From SZAS-103 sp036496805 (lineage in GTDB: Bacteria > Pseudomonadota > Gammaproteobacteria > Xanthomonadales > Xanthomonadaceae): a DNA stretch of 64,000 nt. Numbering within the stretch: position 1 is the first letter of the stretch; each line of letters begins with the position of its first letter. Both the position numbers and the translations under genes were made by a program. The stretch covers positions 1 through 64,000 of the forward strand of contig DASXKN010000005.1 in assembly GCA_036496805.1 (NCBI GenBank), given 5' to 3'. A model generated the notes under the pieces. That model was not told the DNA's origin and ran no database searches. It was given only the letters and a program-made list of their open reading frames with translations. Of the stretch, positions 46,933 to 54,402 are shown piece by piece.

Positions 46933-48456
46933 TTACGCCGCCTCGGCCTGGGCCTTGCGCGGACCTTCGAGCAGGGCGTGGCGGATGTGCGCGATCACCA
47001 GGTCGACCTCGTCGTCGGTGATGGCGAAGTGCGGGGTGAAGCGCAGCGAGTTGGCGCCGCCGTGGATCACGCCGATGCCGCGCTCGCGCATGTACTCCTC
47101 GGTCGAGCCGGCGCCGTAGCACTTGAACGCGTCGTTGAGTTCGCAGGAGAACAGCAGGCCGGTGCCCTGGACCTTGGTGATCAGGCCGCCGAGTTCGTCC
47201 TTGAGCTTCTCGAGTTTCGTTACGAAGGCGCGGCCCTGGTTGCGCACGTTCGCGCGCAGTTCGGGGGTGAGCATGCCGAGCACGGAGCAGGCGACGTCCA
47301 TCGCGCGCGGGTTGCTGGTCATGGTGTTGCCGTACACGCCCTTGCGGTACAGGCCGGCGGCGCGCTCGCCGACGGCGAGCACGGACAGCGGGTACTGGCC
47401 GGCGTTGAGCGCCTTCGAATAGGTCTCCATGTCCGGCGCCTCGACGCCCTCGAAGCCGGGGTAGTCGACGATCGACAGCACGCCGTGCGCACGCAGGCCG
47501 GCCTGGATCGAATCGACCATCAGCACCGTGCCATGCGCCTTGGTCAGTTCGCGCGCGGCCTCGTAGAACGCGCGCGGCACCGCACGGCCGGGATCGCCTT
47601 CGCCCATCACCGGCTCCAGGAACATCGCCTCGATGTACCAGCCGTGCTTGTCGGCGTCGGCGAAGACCGCGCGCAGCTGGTCGATGCTGTACGGCTCGAC
47701 CGTGATCAGCGAACCTTCGTGGCGGAAGCTGGCGAGGTTGGCCTGGTAACCCTTGCGGCTGGAGTCAGAATAGATCGCCGGCAGTTCGGTGCGGCCGTGG
47801 AAGGCGCCCTTCACCGCGAGGCGCTTGACCTGCTTGCCGGCATGGCGCGCGCCGGTATCGGTCATCAGCTTGGTGTTGATGTCGGCGAAACGGCCGGCCA
47901 GCGAAACCGATTCCGAGCCCGAGTTCAGGCACAGGAAGTGGGTGTAGGGGCAACCTTCCTTGCGGGTGTGGCCGATCTCGGCGCGCAGCGCGTTGGCGAT
48001 GCGCAGGTGGCTCAGGCTCGGCGTCATGATGTTGGCCATCGCTTGCGGCTTGGCCATCGCCTCGATGACGGCCTTCGGCGCATGGCCGAAGGGCAGCATG
48101 CCGTAGCCGCCGGAGTCGTGCACCACCGCGCCCTTGAGGGTGACGATCCACGGCCCGCGGGCGGTCAGCGCGATGTACGGGTTCACCGCGTCGTCGGGGT
48201 AGAAGTTGATGAAGCCGGCCTGCGCGGCGCGCAGCTGCGCGTCCTCGTCCATCGCCAGCAGCGAAGTCCATTGCGGATCGGCGCGCAGCGCGGCGAATGC
48301 CTCGGAAGCGGCGGCGATCGCTTCGCCGAGGTCCGGGTGGCTGGCGGCGAAGCGTTCGATGGCTGCGTCGTCGAGGCCGTGGCTGCGGGTCTTGCCGCCG
48401 TGCTGGCGAAGGAAATCGAGCATCTGCAGGTGGTTCGAACGGGTGGTCTGCGTCAT
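46933..48456 (-). CDS. Class III aminotransferase, lysine/ornithine-type
   Basis: The 507-residue PLP-dependent, fold type I enzyme of the acetylornithine/4-aminobutyrate/lysine-6-aminotransferase class shows a Gly-rich region near VVHDSGGYGMLPFGHAPKAV, FLCLNSGSESVSLAGRFADI, AFHGRTELPAIYSDSS, VMVDSIQAGLRAHG-like Asp region and Lys of ETYSKALNAGQYPLS (about residue 345). The sequence is longer than typical lysine 6-aminotransferases (about 440-450), with an N-terminal helical extension (residues 1-80). The exact amino donor is not settled. GGGAG lies six bases before ATG 48456. The 5' leader is long and full of hairpins. Divergent from the ABC transporter operon. Confidence 0.82.
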   Translation of the reverse strand: MTQTTRSNHLQMLDFLRQHGGKTRSHGLDDAAIERFAASHPDLGEAIAAASEAFAALRADPQWTSLLAMDEDAQLRAAQAGFINFYPDDAVNPYIALTARGPWIVTLKGAVVHDSGGYGMLPFGHAPKAVIEAMAKPQAMANIMTPSLSHLRIANALRAEIGHTRKEGCPYTHFLCLNSGSESVSLAGRFADINTKLMTDTGARHAGKQVKRLAVKGAFHGRTELPAIYSDSSRKGYQANLASFRHEGSLITVEPYSIDQLRAVFADADKHGWYIEAMFLEPVMGEGDPGRAVPRAFYEAARELTKAHGTVLMVDSIQAGLRAHGVLSIVDYPGFEGVEAPDMETYSKALNAGQYPLSVLAVGERAAGLYRKGVYGNTMTSNPRAMDVACSVLGMLTPELRANVRNQGRAFVTKLEKLKDELGGLITKVQGTGLLFSCELNDAFKCYGAGSTEEYMRERGIGVIHGGANSLRFTPHFAITDDEVDLVIAHIRHALLEGPRKAQAEAA

Positions 48457-48475
48457 GGGTGTCTCCCTGGCGTAG

Positions 48476-48493
48476 GCGCCGGCATGCCGGCGC
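48476..48493. repeat. 18-nt perfect palindrome in the aminotransferase leader
   Basis: GCGCCGGCATGCCGGCGC is a perfect palindrome 20 nt upstream of the aminotransferase start codon, close to its ribosome binding site. In RNA it could form a stem or serve as a dimer-binding site in DNA. Confidence 0.5.
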
Positions 48494-48561
48494 GCGAAAT
48501 GCGCGGGCGGGGCCGCGCACGAAAATCGAGAAAGGTTCGGTCGGACCGGGCCTGGCCCGGT

Positions 48562-48588
48562 GTCGTTCTTTTCAGCAAAAAGAACGAC
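48562..48588. repeat. 11-bp inverted repeat at the 5' end of the aminotransferase leader
   Basis: GTCGTTCTTTT and AAAAGAACGAC are perfectly complementary around a 5-nt loop. On the minus strand this lies just after a TAAAAT -10-like box (48605-48600), so the mRNA would begin with this hairpin. A second stem, CCGGGCC-t-GGCCCGG (48546-48560), follows at once. Confidence 0.6.
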
Positions 48589-48599
48589 TTGCAGCCGCG

Positions 48600-48605
48600 A
48601 TTTTA
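48600..48605 (-). promoter_or_regulatory. Possible -10 box of the aminotransferase gene
   Basis: The minus strand reads TAAAAT here, in an otherwise G/C-rich region. Transcription would start about 140 nt before the coding sequence, just at the inverted repeat 48562-48588. No good -35 box is present. Confidence 0.35.
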
Positions 48606-48688
48606 GCATGCGGTTTGGACGCGGATAACCCCCTGGAACGACCCCGAAGGCGTGGCCCACGTCACGGATCCCCGGGGTTGTCGACTCG

Positions 48689-48700
48689 TGACACCTGTCA
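48689..48700. promoter_or_regulatory. Palindrome upstream of the ABC/DesKR operon
   Basis: TGACACCTGTCA is a perfect 12-nt inverted repeat 78 nt before the ABC transporter start. A TTGACG at 48711-48716 just downstream could be a -35 box, so the palindrome sits where an activator would bind. The response regulator encoded in the same operon is an obvious candidate. Confidence 0.45.
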
Positions 48701-48777
48701 GTCCCATGTCTTGACGGCCCGCACTGCAACCCGATCGCGCCGATGCGGACACTGCATCCACCACGGGGAGCCAGCAC

Positions 48778-49716
48778 ATGCATGCCATCGCCATGAAGAA
48801 GAAACCGGATGTCGCCATCGAGCCCATCGCGCGGGCACAGATCGCCGGGCTGTCCGGCGTGACCCGGAAGTACGGAAACGTGGTTGCGCTCGATTGCATC
48901 GACCTGAAGATTCGCGCCGGCGAAGTCCTCGCCGTGCTCGGGCCGAACGGAGCGGGCAAGACCACCGCGATCTCGCTGCTGCTCGGCCTGCAGCAGGCCG
49001 ACGAAGGCACGGCCGAGCTGTTCGGCATGGAACCGAAGACGCTGGCCGCGCGCCGTCGCGTCGGCGCGATGCTGCAGGCCACCGAGGTGCCCGACACCCT
49101 GACCGTGGGCGAATTGATCGGACTGTTCCGCAGCTACTATCCGAACCCGCGCACGCTCGCCGAATGCGCGGCGCTGGCCGGCGTTGCGGACCTGCTGGGT
49201 CGCCGCTACGGCAAGCTGTCCGGCGGCCAGCAGCGCCGCGCGCAGTTCGCGCTTGCGCTCGCGGGCAACCCGGAAATCCTGTTCCTCGACGAGCCGACCA
49301 CCGGCCTGGACATCGAGGCGCGCGAGGTCATGTGGAAGACGATCCGCCAGCTCGTCGCCGAAGGCTGCGCGATCGTGCTGACCACGCACTATCTCGAAGA
49401 GGCCGAAGCGCTCGCCGACCGCGTCTGCGTGGTGGCGAAGGGCAAGGTCGTCGCCGAAGGCAGCGTGGCGGCGATCCGCGCGCGCGTCTCGCAGAAGCGC
49501 ATCCGCTGCATCAGCACCCTGCCCACCGAAACCATCCTGTGCTGGCCGCACGTGCGCAGCGTGCTGCGCGATGGCGAACACATCGAGGTCGTGACCGACG
49601 CCGCCGAGGCGGTGGTCCGCAAGCTGCTCGAGAAAGACGCGAACCTCGCCGAGCTGGAGATCCGTCGCGCCGGCCTTGCCGAAGCCTTCATCGAAATCAC
49701 CAAGGAAGCCGCCTGA
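48778..49716 (+). CDS. ABC transporter ATP-binding protein
   Basis: The 312-residue ATPase subunit of an ABC-2-type exporter has Walker A GPNGAGKTT (about residues 60-68), Q-loop MLQATEVP, signature KLSGGQQRR (about 143), Walker B ILFLDEPTTG and H-loop TTHYLEEAE. A C-terminal extension of about 80 residues follows, as in drug or lipid exporter ATPases. GGAG lies eight bases before ATG 48778. The permease gene follows with a one-base overlap (TGATG). The full string of ATPase, permease, small membrane protein, sensor kinase and response regulator looks like one self-regulated envelope-stress or export module. Confidence 0.93.
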   Translation: MHAIAMKKKPDVAIEPIARAQIAGLSGVTRKYGNVVALDCIDLKIRAGEVLAVLGPNGAGKTTAISLLLGLQQADEGTAELFGMEPKTLAARRRVGAMLQATEVPDTLTVGELIGLFRSYYPNPRTLAECAALAGVADLLGRRYGKLSGGQQRRAQFALALAGNPEILFLDEPTTGLDIEAREVMWKTIRQLVAEGCAIVLTTHYLEEAEALADRVCVVAKGKVVAEGSVAAIRARVSQKRIRCISTLPTETILCWPHVRSVLRDGEHIEVVTDAAEAVVRKLLEKDANLAELEIRRAGLAEAFIEITKEAA

Positions 49717-50498
49717 TGAACGCCATTGCCGCAAATGCCATGCCGAAAGCGACGACCTCGCACGGTTCCCTGCGTTCCTACGTGCTCGAGGCGAAGTGCG
49801 AATTCCTGCGCGTGCTGCGCACGCCCAGTGCGGCGGTCCCGACCCTGATGTTCCCGCCGCTGTTCTACCTGCTGTTCGGCATCCTGCTCAACCGCGGCAA
49901 CGCCGGCGCGGCGCACTACCTGTTCGCGACCTACAGCGTATTCGGCCTGATGGCGCCGAGCCTGTTCAGTTTCGGCGTCGCCGTGGCGATCGAACGCGAA
50001 CGCGGCTGGCTCGCGCTCAAGCGCGTCGCGCCGATGCCTCCGGGCGCCTACCTGCTGGCGAAGATGGTGATGGCGATGCTGTTCGGGCTGATCATCTTCA
50101 GCGTGCTGGGCGTCATGGCCTTCACCCTCGGCGGCGTGCGCATGCCGGTCGGGCAATGGTTCGAGCTCGGATCGATCGCATTGCTGGGCGTGATGCCGTT
50201 CTGCGCGATGGGCCTGATGATCGGTTCGAAGGCGAATGCGAACGCCGCGCCGGCCTTCGTCAACCTGATCTACCTGCCGATGGCCTTCCTTTCGGGCTTG
50301 TGGATGCCGCTGACGATGCTGCCGAAGTTCATCGGCCAGATCGCGCCGATCTGGCCCGCCTACCACCTCTCGCAACTCGCGCTGATGGTCGTCGGCCAGG
50401 TGCCGGCAACCGGCATCGCCAACCACCTGTTGTGGCTGGCCGGCTTCACCGCGATCTGCTTCGGCATCGCGCGGCGCTGGCTGGCGCGCGCCGGCTGA
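49716..50498 (+). CDS. ABC-2 type permease
   Basis: The 260-residue inner-membrane permease partners the preceding ATPase. Six hydrophobic segments are seen, with the ABC-2 pattern: an N-terminal amphipathic helix and FLRVLRTPSAAVPTLMFPPLFYLLFG, then AIERERGWLALKRVAPMPPGAYLLAKM, and a C-terminal FLSGLWMPLTMLPKFIGQIAPIWPAYHLSQ. This is typical of exporters for lipids, drugs or antibiotics. Translation is coupled to the ATPase gene through TGATG. Confidence 0.9.
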   Translation: MNAIAANAMPKATTSHGSLRSYVLEAKCEFLRVLRTPSAAVPTLMFPPLFYLLFGILLNRGNAGAAHYLFATYSVFGLMAPSLFSFGVAVAIERERGWLALKRVAPMPPGAYLLAKMVMAMLFGLIIFSVLGVMAFTLGGVRMPVGQWFELGSIALLGVMPFCAMGLMIGSKANANAAPAFVNLIYLPMAFLSGLWMPLTMLPKFIGQIAPIWPAYHLSQLALMVVGQVPATGIANHLLWLAGFTAICFGIARRWLARAG

Positions 50499-50591
50499 GC
50501 GGGTGTCGTCGAAATCGTTTGCCGTCGAGATCGAATGGCGACAAGTCAGTCGCCACATCGGGAATGCCGATCCCTTCCTGGAGAGCCAGAA

Positions 50592-50990
50592 ATGAACGAT
50601 GTCAATGCGTCATCCGTCAGTTCCGTTCCGGAGCAACGCAAGGGCAGGGCCGGCGACGTCATCGGAGGACTGGTCCTGATCCTGATCGGCCTGGTCTTCC
50701 TCGCCGACAATTTCAACATCGACCTCCCGTTGTTCGGCTGGCACAACTGGTGGGCGTTGTTCATCCTGGTCGGCGCGGCGGCTCCGGCAAGCCGGGCGAT
50801 CGATCGCTACCGCAGTGTCGGCGCGTTCGATGCGCAGGTCGCGCATTCGCTGCTTTCGGCGGCGGCGGTCGTGGCGGTCGCGCTGATTTTCCTGCTCGAT
50901 GCGTCCTTCGGCGTTTGGTGGCCGATCTTCCTCGTCATCGGCGGCTTGTCGATGCTGGTTTCGGGCGGCAGGCGCAGGGATCGCCGGTGA
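50592..50990 (+). CDS. Small membrane protein, LiaF/DUF5668-like
   Basis: The 132-residue protein has three or four hydrophobic segments (about residues 21-42, 48-65, 85-102 and 108-124), with the pattern GGLVLILIGLVFLADNF and WWPIFLVIGGLSML found in the N-terminal transmembrane unit of LiaF/DUF5668 proteins. Such units accompany two-component systems that monitor the membrane and may inhibit the kinase. GGAG stands nine bases before ATG 50592. It sits between the permease and the sensor kinase, consistent with a sensory accessory role; this is inference. Confidence 0.7.
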   Translation: MNDVNASSVSSVPEQRKGRAGDVIGGLVLILIGLVFLADNFNIDLPLFGWHNWWALFILVGAAAPASRAIDRYRSVGAFDAQVAHSLLSAAAVVAVALIFLLDASFGVWWPIFLVIGGLSMLVSGGRRRDRR

Positions 50991-51014
50991 CGGGCACGCC
51001 CGTTCCCCTTGCGC

Positions 51015-51020
51015 GATAAT
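51015..51020 (+). promoter_or_regulatory. -10 box implying a leaderless kinase mRNA
   Basis: GATAAT ends six bases before ATG 51027, the distance expected between a -10 box and transcription start. There is no Shine-Dalgarno sequence, so the kinase gene may also be expressed from a leaderless internal transcript. Confidence 0.45.
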
Positions 51021-51026
51021 CAGCCC

Positions 51027-52199
51027 ATGTTCGACCGACTGCTCCGCACCGCGCCCGACTCGCTCGCCAGTCACAAGAACAGGGACGGCAGGGCGCACGT
51101 CGCGATTCTGCTGAACCTGGTCTGGTCGCTGTGGTTCTTCGGCGACCTGATGTACGGCCCGATATTCCAGGTCGGCTGGATCGCCTCCGTCGCCCTGGGT
51201 TTTCCGGCGATCATCACGCTCTGGATGCTGGCGATGCTTCGTCCGGCGCGGCATGTCGTCTACTACTGCCTGGCGATGGCCGCGCTCGGCTACGCGATCC
51301 TGCCCTGGAACCACAGCGGCGGAACCACGTGCGTCATCTATGCCTGCGCCTTGCTCGCGTTCGTCGGCAAGGTCCGTTCCAGCCTGGCCATGATGGCCGT
51401 GGTCGGCGCCATGTTCGCGGTCGAAGCGTCCTGGCTGCAATGGCCCTGGGGAATCACCGTCGGCATGCTTTCGATGATGCTGTGCATCGGCGGCGCCAAC
51501 CTCGCGCGCCGCCTGAACGATGAAAAGGATGTGGAACTCCGGCTCAGCCACGATGAAGTGCGCAGGCTGGCCGCGACCGCCGAGCGCGAGCGCATCGGCC
51601 GCGACCTGCACGACCTGCTCGGCCACACCCTGTCGCTGATCGCGCTCAAGTCCGAACTCGCGGGCAAGCTGCTCGCGCGCGATCCGGCCGCCGCGCGGCG
51701 CGAGATCGCGGACGTCGAGCGCACCGCCCGCGATGCGCTCGTGCAGGTGCGCAGCGCGGTCAGCGGCATGCGCGCAGCCGGCCTGGTCGGGGAGATCGCT
51801 TCGGCGCGACTGATGCTCGAATGCGCCGGCGTGCGCTTCTCTTATTCCGGCTTCGAGCGCGAGCTGCCGCCCGAGCAGGAGACCTGCCTCGCGCTCGCGC
51901 TGCGCGAGGCGGCGACCAATATCCAGCGCCACGCGAAGGCGAACGCCGCGCAGGCCGAGCTGTCCACGGATGGCGATGCACTGGTGCTGCGCGTGAGCGA
52001 CGACGGCAATGGCGGCATCCATGCCCACGGCAATGGCCTGACCGGCATGCGCGAGCGCGTCGAGGCGCTCGGCGGCACGCTGAAGATCGCCGCGGTGCGC
52101 GGGCAAGGCACCACCCTCTTCCTGCGCCTGCCGGCTCCCACGGGCGCGTCGAACGTCATCGGCTTCGCCGACGCGCTGCAGCAGAAGGCGCGCGCATGA
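51027..52199 (+). CDS. desK: DesK-type membrane sensor histidine kinase
   Basis: The 390-residue protein has five or six N-terminal transmembrane helices (residues 25-165), as in the membrane-fluidity sensor DesK. A linker coiled coil and a HisKA_3 dimerisation domain follow, with ERERIGRDLHDLLGHTLSLIALKSELA (His about 195). A compact HATPase_c ends the protein (ALREAATNIQRHAKA N-box about 290, VSDDGNGG, HGNGLTGMRERVEALGG). It should phosphorylate the adjacent response regulator in response to membrane state or a membrane-active compound. The gene symbol reflects family resemblance rather than proven function. Confidence 0.88.
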   Translation: MFDRLLRTAPDSLASHKNRDGRAHVAILLNLVWSLWFFGDLMYGPIFQVGWIASVALGFPAIITLWMLAMLRPARHVVYYCLAMAALGYAILPWNHSGGTTCVIYACALLAFVGKVRSSLAMMAVVGAMFAVEASWLQWPWGITVGMLSMMLCIGGANLARRLNDEKDVELRLSHDEVRRLAATAERERIGRDLHDLLGHTLSLIALKSELAGKLLARDPAAARREIADVERTARDALVQVRSAVSGMRAAGLVGEIASARLMLECAGVRFSYSGFERELPPEQETCLALALREAATNIQRHAKANAAQAELSTDGDALVLRVSDDGNGGIHAHGNGLTGMRERVEALGGTLKIAAVRGQGTTLFLRLPAPTGASNVIGFADALQQKARA

Positions 52200-52245
52200 T
52201 CCGGGCGCGTGGTGCCTGCGCGCTGTCGTCGTGCGGGGAATCACC

Positions 52246-52863
52246 ATGATCCGCGTCCTGCTCGCCGAGGACCAGGCGATGGTGCGTGGCGCGCTGTCGG
52301 CCCTGCTCGCGCTCGAGAGCGACATCGAAGTGCTCGGCAGCGTCGCCGACGGCGAACTGGCCTGGCGCGAGATCGCGCGCCTGCAGAAGACCGACACTCC
52401 GGTCGACGTGCTGGTCTCCGACATCGAGATGCCGAACCTGACCGGCCTGGAACTCGCGCAGCGCATCCGCGAGCGCGAGCTGCCGGTCAAGGTCGTGATC
52501 GTCACCACGTTCGCGCGCAGCGGGTACCTGCGCCGCGCGCTCGACGCCGGCGTGGTCGGTTATCTGCTCAAGGATGCGCCCGCCGAAAAGCTCGCAGAAG
52601 CCCTGCGCCAGGTCCACCGCGGCGGACGCGCGATCGCGCCCGAACTCGCGCTGGAGGCCTGGTCCGAATCCGATCCGCTCAACGAGCGCGAGCGCCAGGT
52701 CCTGCGCCTGGCTGGCGAAGGCCTCGGCGCCGGCGAGATCGCCGAGAAGCTGCACCTTTCGCACGGCACCGTGCGCAACTACCTGTCCGAGGCGATCGGC
52801 AAGCTCGGGGTCAGCAACCGCATCGAGGCGCACCGGCTGGCGCGGCAGAAAGGCTGGTTGTAG
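52246..52863 (+). CDS. desR: DesR/NarL-family response regulator
   Basis: The 205-residue protein has a receiver domain (acidic pair in LAEDQAMV, phospho-acceptor Asp 59 in VSDIEMPN, Lys in YLLKDAP about 109). A LuxR-type helix-turn-helix follows (LNERERQVLRLAGEGLGAGEIAEKLHLSHGTVRNYLSEAIGKLG, about 145-188). It lies 46 nt after the kinase gene and is its likely partner. By analogy it would control the linked ABC exporter, possibly via the palindrome at 48689-48700. The stop codon is the first base triplet of a long hairpin. Confidence 0.9.
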   Translation: MIRVLLAEDQAMVRGALSALLALESDIEVLGSVADGELAWREIARLQKTDTPVDVLVSDIEMPNLTGLELAQRIRERELPVKVVIVTTFARSGYLRRALDAGVVGYLLKDAPAEKLAEALRQVHRGGRAIAPELALEAWSESDPLNERERQVLRLAGEGLGAGEIAEKLHLSHGTVRNYLSEAIGKLGVSNRIEAHRLARQKGWL

Positions 52864-52912
52864 TGCACCGCGCTTGCGCGATGCCATGAATGGCATCGCG
52901 CGCGGTGCACTA
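52861..52912. repeat. Long hairpin starting at the response-regulator stop codon
   Basis: A left arm of 27 nt (52861-52887) and a right arm of 23 nt (52890-52912) are complementary except for a 4-nt bulge (TTGC); the loop is GA. Its centre, GCGATGCCAT...ATGGCATCGC, resembles the hairpin inside lhr at 4072-4099. It has no U-tract and may stabilise the 3' end or be an inserted palindromic repeat. Confidence 0.65.
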
Positions 52913-52914
52913 CA

Positions 52915-52948
52915 GGTGAGGCACGACGCCGAACAGGAGCGCCTCACC
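52915..52948. repeat. Second hairpin after the response regulator
   Basis: GGTGAGGC (52915-52922) pairs with GCCTCACC (52941-52948) across an 18-nt loop. It follows the long hairpin by 2 nt. The rest of the gap to 53112 holds no recognised signal. Confidence 0.4.
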
Positions 52949-53112
52949 ATGGATGGTTCATCGCGAGGTATCCGGTTGCCTGACGCGATCGCTGCACGCG
53001 TTGGGGCGCGCGAACGACGAGGCATCGCATCGTCCAACCACATTCGAGGATGAAGCAGACTGAGGCCCCGCGCGCTGGTATCGTGCCGCATCCCAAAGCC
53101 GCCTTGCCCCGC

Positions 53113-54402
53113 ATGAACCTTCGCGCGATCACCGCTTCCTGCCTCGTCGTCCTGCTGCTCACCGCTTGCGGCCCTTCGTCCGAGCCGCCCGCCGCGAGCA
53201 CGCCGGCACCAAGGTCGGCGGTCGTGATCGCTCCGGCGAAGCCGGTCGCGGGCACGCCGGCGACAACGGCTCCGACGACGTTGGGCGAGGGCGTCTACGT
53301 CTGGCAGCGTGTCTGGTTGCCGGCGAACCTGATGGCGCTTGCGGACAGCAAGACGTTGTTCGGCGAACTGCGCATCCTCGCCGCGCAGGACCAGCCGGGC
53401 GAAGGCTGGGTCGATGCCAGGGTCGACCTGCCGTCGCTCAAGTCCGACGCGCGCGCGATGCGTCCAGTCGTCCGCCTCGACGGCCGCCTGCCGTCGCTGG
53501 ACGCGAACGAAGTCGCCGGCAAGGCAGTCGAACTCGTCACCAAGTGGCGCGAGGCGGGTGTCCTGGTCGATGGTGTCGAGATCGATTTCGACTGCGCGAC
53601 ATCGCGACTGGACGACTACGCGAAGCTGCTCGCAGCGATCAAGGCGAAGCTGCCGAGCGATGCGACGCTCTCGATCACGGCGCTGCCGTCGTGGCTCGAC
53701 GCGCCGGGCCTGGCCGGCGTGCTCGCGCAGGCCGACGAGGCGGTGCTGCAGGTGCATGCGGTCAGCGATCCGCGGCACGGGCTGTTCGATCCGAAGCAGG
53801 CGCGCGAATGGATCGAGCGTTTCGCGAAAGCGACCAGCAAGCCTTTCCGCGTCGCCTTGCCCGCGTACGGTTCGGCCCTCGTGCTTGATGCGCAAGGCCA
53901 CCGCGTCGGCGTCGAGAGCGAATCGGGCCTGCCCGTCGCCGGCGAGCGGCTGGAACTGTTCGCCGACCCGCAGGCCGTCGCCGGCCTCGTTCACGACATC
54001 AGGCAGGCGCCGCCGTCCAACCTGCGCGGCTTCCTGTGGTTTCGCATGCCGCTGCCTGGCGATCGCCGCGCCTGGTCGCTGGCGACGATCGCCGCGGTGA
54101 TCGCCGGCAAGCAACTGCACGCGGACTTCGCCCCCGAGATCAGCGATGGCGGCAATGGCGCATTCGATGTGACCGTGCGCAACAGCGGCAACCTCGAGGC
54201 GAAGCTGCCGGCGTCGGTCGACGTCGCGGGCATCGGCTGCACCGACGCCGACGCGCTGCCCGGCTACCACGTCGAGAAGAGCGGCGGCGCGACGCGCTTC
54301 GTGCGCGAGAGCGAGGCGAGCCTGCCGGCGACGCAGGCGCGGCCGCTGGGCTGGATCCGCTGCACCCACCTGATGCCGGCCGACATCCATGTCCATCCGT
54401 AA
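53113..54402 (+). CDS. DUF3142-like lipoprotein
   Basis: The 429-residue lipoprotein (VVLLLTAC, Cys about 15) has a Pro/Ala/Thr-rich linker and then a DUF3142-type domain: GVYVWQRVWLPANLMALADSK, VVRLDGRLPSLD, GVLVDGVEIDFDCATSRLDDYAKLLAAIKAKLP, LSITALPSWLDAPG, FRVALPAYGSALVL. The Asp-rich strand VEIDFD and the repeating strand-helix order suggest a TIM-barrel, glycosidase-like fold. Catalytic function is unproven. The C-terminal domain (about 340-429) is beta-rich (GAFDVTVRNSGNLEAKLP). ATG 53113 fits the lipoprotein signal. Its end overlaps the next gene by 14 nt. Confidence 0.75.
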   Translation: MNLRAITASCLVVLLLTACGPSSEPPAASTPAPRSAVVIAPAKPVAGTPATTAPTTLGEGVYVWQRVWLPANLMALADSKTLFGELRILAAQDQPGEGWVDARVDLPSLKSDARAMRPVVRLDGRLPSLDANEVAGKAVELVTKWREAGVLVDGVEIDFDCATSRLDDYAKLLAAIKAKLPSDATLSITALPSWLDAPGLAGVLAQADEAVLQVHAVSDPRHGLFDPKQAREWIERFAKATSKPFRVALPAYGSALVLDAQGHRVGVESESGLPVAGERLELFADPQAVAGLVHDIRQAPPSNLRGFLWFRMPLPGDRRAWSLATIAAVIAGKQLHADFAPEISDGGNGAFDVTVRNSGNLEAKLPASVDVAGIGCTDADALPGYHVEKSGGATRFVRESEASLPATQARPLGWIRCTHLMPADIHVHP

